Source of the DNA: an uncultured Candidatus Pelagibacter sp.
GTDB taxonomy: Bacteria > Pseudomonadota > Alphaproteobacteria > Pelagibacterales > Pelagibacteraceae
Direction of reading: 5' to 3'
NCBI GenBank assembly: GCA_905620495.1
Contig: CAJQTK010000032.1
Location: 1 to 64,000 of the forward strand
Length of the DNA: 64,000 nt
Shown: piece after piece, positions 60,697-64,000 of the stretch
Layout of the letters: the number at the start of each line of letters is the position of its first letter
How positions within the stretch are numbered: the first letter of the stretch is position 1
Program-made: the position numbers and the translations under genes
The notes under the pieces: generated by a model
The model's database searches: none
What the model was told of the DNA's origin: nothing
Seen by the model: the letters and a program-made list of their open reading frames with translations, nothing else

Positions 60697-62910
60697 ATGG
60701 ACAACAAAAAAACAAAACTAACACTTTCTGGCATAGCCAAGAAATCGATAGAGAATATAGAGTTAGCAAAAACTCAAAGTAAAAACTCAGTTGTAATTGA
60801 AAAAAAATCAAGCAAATTTGCTCCTCGAGGTAACTTTAGTAGACCTGCTAACGTAAGATCAAAACCATTAGTAAACCCTGCGGGAAGTTTTACCCCAAGA
60901 AGTACTACAGCGTCTAAACCATCTTCACCAATTACGAACGACTATGAAAAACGTAAATTGGCTGAACAAAGAGCAACTAGAAGATTGAAAGGTGATGCTG
61001 GAGATAAAGGAAAGCCTGATACAAAAAAAAGAGAATTAAAGTTAACAGTTTCAAGAGCCTTAAGTGACGAGATTGAAGCAAGATCAAGAAGTATGGCTTC
61101 ACTTAAAAGAGCAAAGTTAAAAGAAAATAGAGAGCTTACTAAAGAAGAAATTCAAGAAAGTTTAAAGCCAATAAAAAGAGATGTAAATATTCCAGAGGCA
61201 ATTACTGTTAGAGAACTATCTAATAGAATGGCCGAACAATCCAACAATGTTATAAAACATTTATTTGGAATGGGAGTAACAGTTACTATCAATCAAACAC
61301 TAGCAGCAGATACTGCAGAATATTTAGTAAAAGAATTTGGACACAATCCTATAAGAGAAACAAAAGCTGAAGAAATTATTCAAAAAATTAAAGAATCTAG
61401 ATCTGAAAATTTAAAGAATAGACCTCCAATAGTAACTGTAATGGGTCACGTTGATCATGGGAAAACTTCAGTATTAGATGTTTTAAGAAGTGCAAATGTT
61501 GTGCTTGGAGAATTTGGTGGAATTACACAACATATTGGTGCTTATCAAATAGAACATGAATCAACAAAAATTACATTTATAGATACGCCAGGTCACGCAG
61601 CATTTACCGAGATGAGGGCTAGAGGATCAAAATTAACAGATGTTGTAGTATTAGTTGTTGCAGCAGATGATGGTGTTAAACCCCAAACAATCGAATCTAT
61701 AAAGCATGCCAAAGCTGCAAATGTTCCAATAGTTGTTGCTATAAATAAATGTGATTTACCAGAAGCAGATCCACAAAAAATTAAAAACCAACTTTTAGAA
61801 TATGAACTTATTGCTGAAGATTTATCAGGAGATACTTTGATGGTTGAAATCTCCGCAAAAACAAAAAAGAATTTAGATAAACTGGTAGAAGCAGTTGTTC
61901 TCCAAGCTGAAATTTTAGACCTAAAAACTGATTTTGATTCTAAAGCAACAGGGATTGTTTTGGAATCAAAAATTGATGTAGGTAGAGGAGCAGTGGCAAC
62001 TGTTGTAGTAACATCAGGAACAATTAAAAGAGGCAATTTTTTTGTTAGTGGATTGAAATGGGGAAAAGTAAGAGCTTTAATTAATGATAAAGGAAAAACT
62101 ATTGACGAAGCTCCTCCATCAACACCTGTAGAAATTTTAGGAATTAATGGAGCAGCTAAATCTGGAGATGATTTTATTGTTTTAGATTCTGAGAAAGAAG
62201 CAAAAACATTAAGTGAAACTAGAGCTGATGAAACTAAAACTGGAGGAAGTCCTTTAACTCTTGCAACACAAGATTCTGCTTTTGCAGATAAAGCTGCTTC
62301 AGAATTAAACATTATTATAAAATCAGATGTACATGGATCTGCTGAAGCAATTAAAAGTGCTATCAATCAAATTACACATGATGAAGTTAAACCTAAGATT
62401 ATTTTATCAGATATTGGAATGGTAACTGAAACCGATGTAACTTTAGCAAAAGCATCTAATGCGACCCTAATTGCATTTAATGTTAAACCGAGTAAAGAAG
62501 CAAAAAAATTAGCAGAAAATGAAAAAATTAAAATTTCTTCATATAATATTATTTATGAAGTTTTAGATTATATTAAATTAAGAATGTCAGGACTTCTTGC
62601 TCCAGACGTTCAAGAAACAATTAATGGAACAGCTCAAATTTTAGAAATCTTTAAAGTTTCAGGAACAGGAAAAGTTGCGGGTTCTAAAGTAACTGAAGGA
62701 GAGATAGTTAGTGGTACGAATGCTAGGTTAATTAGAGATGGAGCAATCATATATACGGGAAAGATTAGCACAATTTTCAGAGAAAAAGATCAGGCTAAAC
62801 AGGTTAGTAATGGCCAAGAATGTGGAATAACTCTTAAAGACTTTGTTGATTTTCAAAAAAACGATACAATAGAGGCTTATAGTACGATTTCTACAGAGAG
62901 AACGGTATAA
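60697..62910 (+). CDS. infB: Translation initiation factor IF-2
   Basis: RPPIVTVMGHVDHGKTSVLD. Confidence 0.99.
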   Translation: MDNKKTKLTLSGIAKKSIENIELAKTQSKNSVVIEKKSSKFAPRGNFSRPANVRSKPLVNPAGSFTPRSTTASKPSSPITNDYEKRKLAEQRATRRLKGDAGDKGKPDTKKRELKLTVSRALSDEIEARSRSMASLKRAKLKENRELTKEEIQESLKPIKRDVNIPEAITVRELSNRMAEQSNNVIKHLFGMGVTVTINQTLAADTAEYLVKEFGHNPIRETKAEEIIQKIKESRSENLKNRPPIVTVMGHVDHGKTSVLDVLRSANVVLGEFGGITQHIGAYQIEHESTKITFIDTPGHAAFTEMRARGSKLTDVVVLVVAADDGVKPQTIESIKHAKAANVPIVVAINKCDLPEADPQKIKNQLLEYELIAEDLSGDTLMVEISAKTKKNLDKLVEAVVLQAEILDLKTDFDSKATGIVLESKIDVGRGAVATVVVTSGTIKRGNFFVSGLKWGKVRALINDKGKTIDEAPPSTPVEILGINGAAKSGDDFIVLDSEKEAKTLSETRADETKTGGSPLTLATQDSAFADKAASELNIIIKSDVHGSAEAIKSAINQITHDEVKPKIILSDIGMVTETDVTLAKASNATLIAFNVKPSKEAKKLAENEKIKISSYNIIYEVLDYIKLRMSGLLAPDVQETINGTAQILEIFKVSGTGKVAGSKVTEGEIVSGTNARLIRDGAIIYTGKISTIFREKDQAKQVSNGQECGITLKDFVDFQKNDTIEAYSTISTERTV

Positions 62911-63278
62911 TGGTTGATAAAACAGGAAAACCCGTATCACAAAGGCAATTGCGTGTTGGAGAGATGATTAAGCAATCTTTAGGTATGATTTTTGCTCGAA
63001 ATGAAGCTAAGGTGCCGAATTTAGAAACTAACACTGTTACGGTTACAGAAGTAAAAATGAGTCAAGACCTTAAAATTGCAAAAGCGTATGTATTGCCTCT
63101 AGGGGGAAAAGATACAGAGAAAGTCATTAAAAAATTAAGAGAATATTCTTTTTTAATTAGAAAAGTTTTATCTAAAAAAGTATTTATGAAATATATACCA
63201 AAGATACTTTTTGCTAAAGACGACTCTTTTGAATACGCAGAAAAAATAGAAAATTTAATAAAACAAACAAATAAATAG
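62910..63278 (+). CDS. rbfA: Ribosome-binding factor A
   Basis: SQRQLRVGEMIKQSL, VTVTEVKMSQDLKIAKAYV. Confidence 0.95.
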   Translation: MVDKTGKPVSQRQLRVGEMIKQSLGMIFARNEAKVPNLETNTVTVTEVKMSQDLKIAKAYVLPLGGKDTEKVIKKLREYSFLIRKVLSKKVFMKYIPKILFAKDDSFEYAEKIENLIKQTNK

Positions 63279-63291
63279 GAAAATAAATAAT

Positions 63292-63540
63292 ATGACGAAT
63301 AAAGCAGAAGAATTAAAAATGCATGAGAAGGACACTGGTTCTTCAGAGGTACAAATTGCATTATTAACAGGAAAAATTGAAACTCTTTCAGCACATATTA
63401 AGCAATTCAAAAAAGATAAACACTCTTCGGTTGGATTGTTAAGAGCAGTAAATAGAAGAAAAAAATTGTTAGAATATTTAAAGAAAACTAAATTCGATTC
63501 TTACAAAAATGTATTAACACAATTAAATTTAAGAAAATAG
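63292..63540 (+). CDS. rpsO: Ribosomal protein S15
   Basis: DTGSSEVQIALLTGKIETLSAHIKQFKKDKHS. Confidence 0.98.
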   Translation: MTNKAEELKMHEKDTGSSEVQIALLTGKIETLSAHIKQFKKDKHSSVGLLRAVNRRKKLLEYLKKTKFDSYKNVLTQLNLRK

Positions 63541-63557
63541 AAGGAAACGGGAATTAG

Positions 63558-64000
63558 ATGTTCAAAGTATATAAGAAGGAAATTGAAGTAGCAGGCAAGA
63601 AAATAAGTTTAGAAACAGGTAAAGTAGCAAGACAAGCAGATGGAGCAATCATTGCTTCATGTGGTGAAACGGTTATTTTAGCAACAGTAGTAGGAGCAAA
63701 AAAAGTAAATCCAGACATGGATTATTTTCCACTATCTGTAAATTACCAAGAAAAATATTATGCAGGTGGTAAAATTCCTGGGGGATATTTTAAAAGAGAA
63801 GCAAGACCAACTGAAAGCGAACAATTGATCTCAAGATTAATTGATAGACCGATCAGACCTTTGTTTCCAAGTGAATTTAAAAATGAAGTTCAGTTGTTAC
63901 CAACAGTAATTTCATATGATAAAGACAATCAACCAGATATTTTAGCAATTACAGCTTCTTCAGCAGCACTAGCTATTTCAGGAATGCCGTTTATGGGTCC
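63558..64000 (+). CDS. pnp: Polynucleotide phosphorylase, partial, runs off right edge
   Basis: [30 protein letters not shown] ... [30 protein letters not shown]; not in the ORF track because it lacks a stop. Confidence 0.97.
   Translation, partial: MFKVYKKEIEVAGKKISLETGKVARQADGAIIASCGETVILATVVGAKKVNPDMDYFPLSVNYQEKYYAGGKIPGGYFKREARPTESEQLISRLIDRPIRPLFPSEFKNEVQLLPTVISYDKDNQPDILAITASSAALAISGMPFMG

Noticed and set aside
61593-62366. 257-aa minus-strand ORF antisense to infB
   Set aside because: Fully inside infB; Ser/Ala/Thr-rich translation typical of antisense frames; no recognisable domain.
1-64000. CRISPR arrays, IS elements, integrases or prophage genes
   Set aside because: No regularly spaced repeats, transposase/integrase motifs or phage genes recognised in either strand by reading.

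Overview
AT-rich, very gene-dense chromosomal window. Gene content and order are alphaproteobacterial and look Pelagibacterales/SAR11-like; this is an inference from composition and synteny, not a search. Most of it is housekeeping: ftsK-lolA, a his cluster, hslVU, tim44/fxsA/secB/dnaQ/coaE/aroE/maf/ppsR, a probable oriC before hemE, hemEHJ-rho-mnmE-mnmG-rsmG-parAB with a perfect parS inside rsmG, holA/lptE/leuS, a porin, dapB/dnaJ/dnaK/grpE, murJ/trpS/nfuA, and fur-miaB-phoH-ybeY-lnt-metK-nusA-infB-rbfA-rpsO-pnp. No CRISPR array, transposon, prophage or rRNA operon was recognised. The most unusual signal is a tRNA-Gly(GCC)-like gene at 33326-33399. It has a good promoter and intact D, anticodon and T arms, but its 3' acceptor strand is replaced by an intrinsic terminator. 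Other notable signals are: head-to-head genes sharing an ATGCAT start, convergent gene pairs interlocked by exactly 4 nt at their stops, a short tsaB overlapping a divergent deacetylase gene, interleaved divergent grpE/rdgB promoters, candidate leaderless mRNAs, an unannotated 46-aa antisense ORF between mnmE and mnmG, a terminator-like leader before nusA, three PAPS-type sulfotransferases, and several usual members missing from the tsaB-to-pnp gene neighbourhood.
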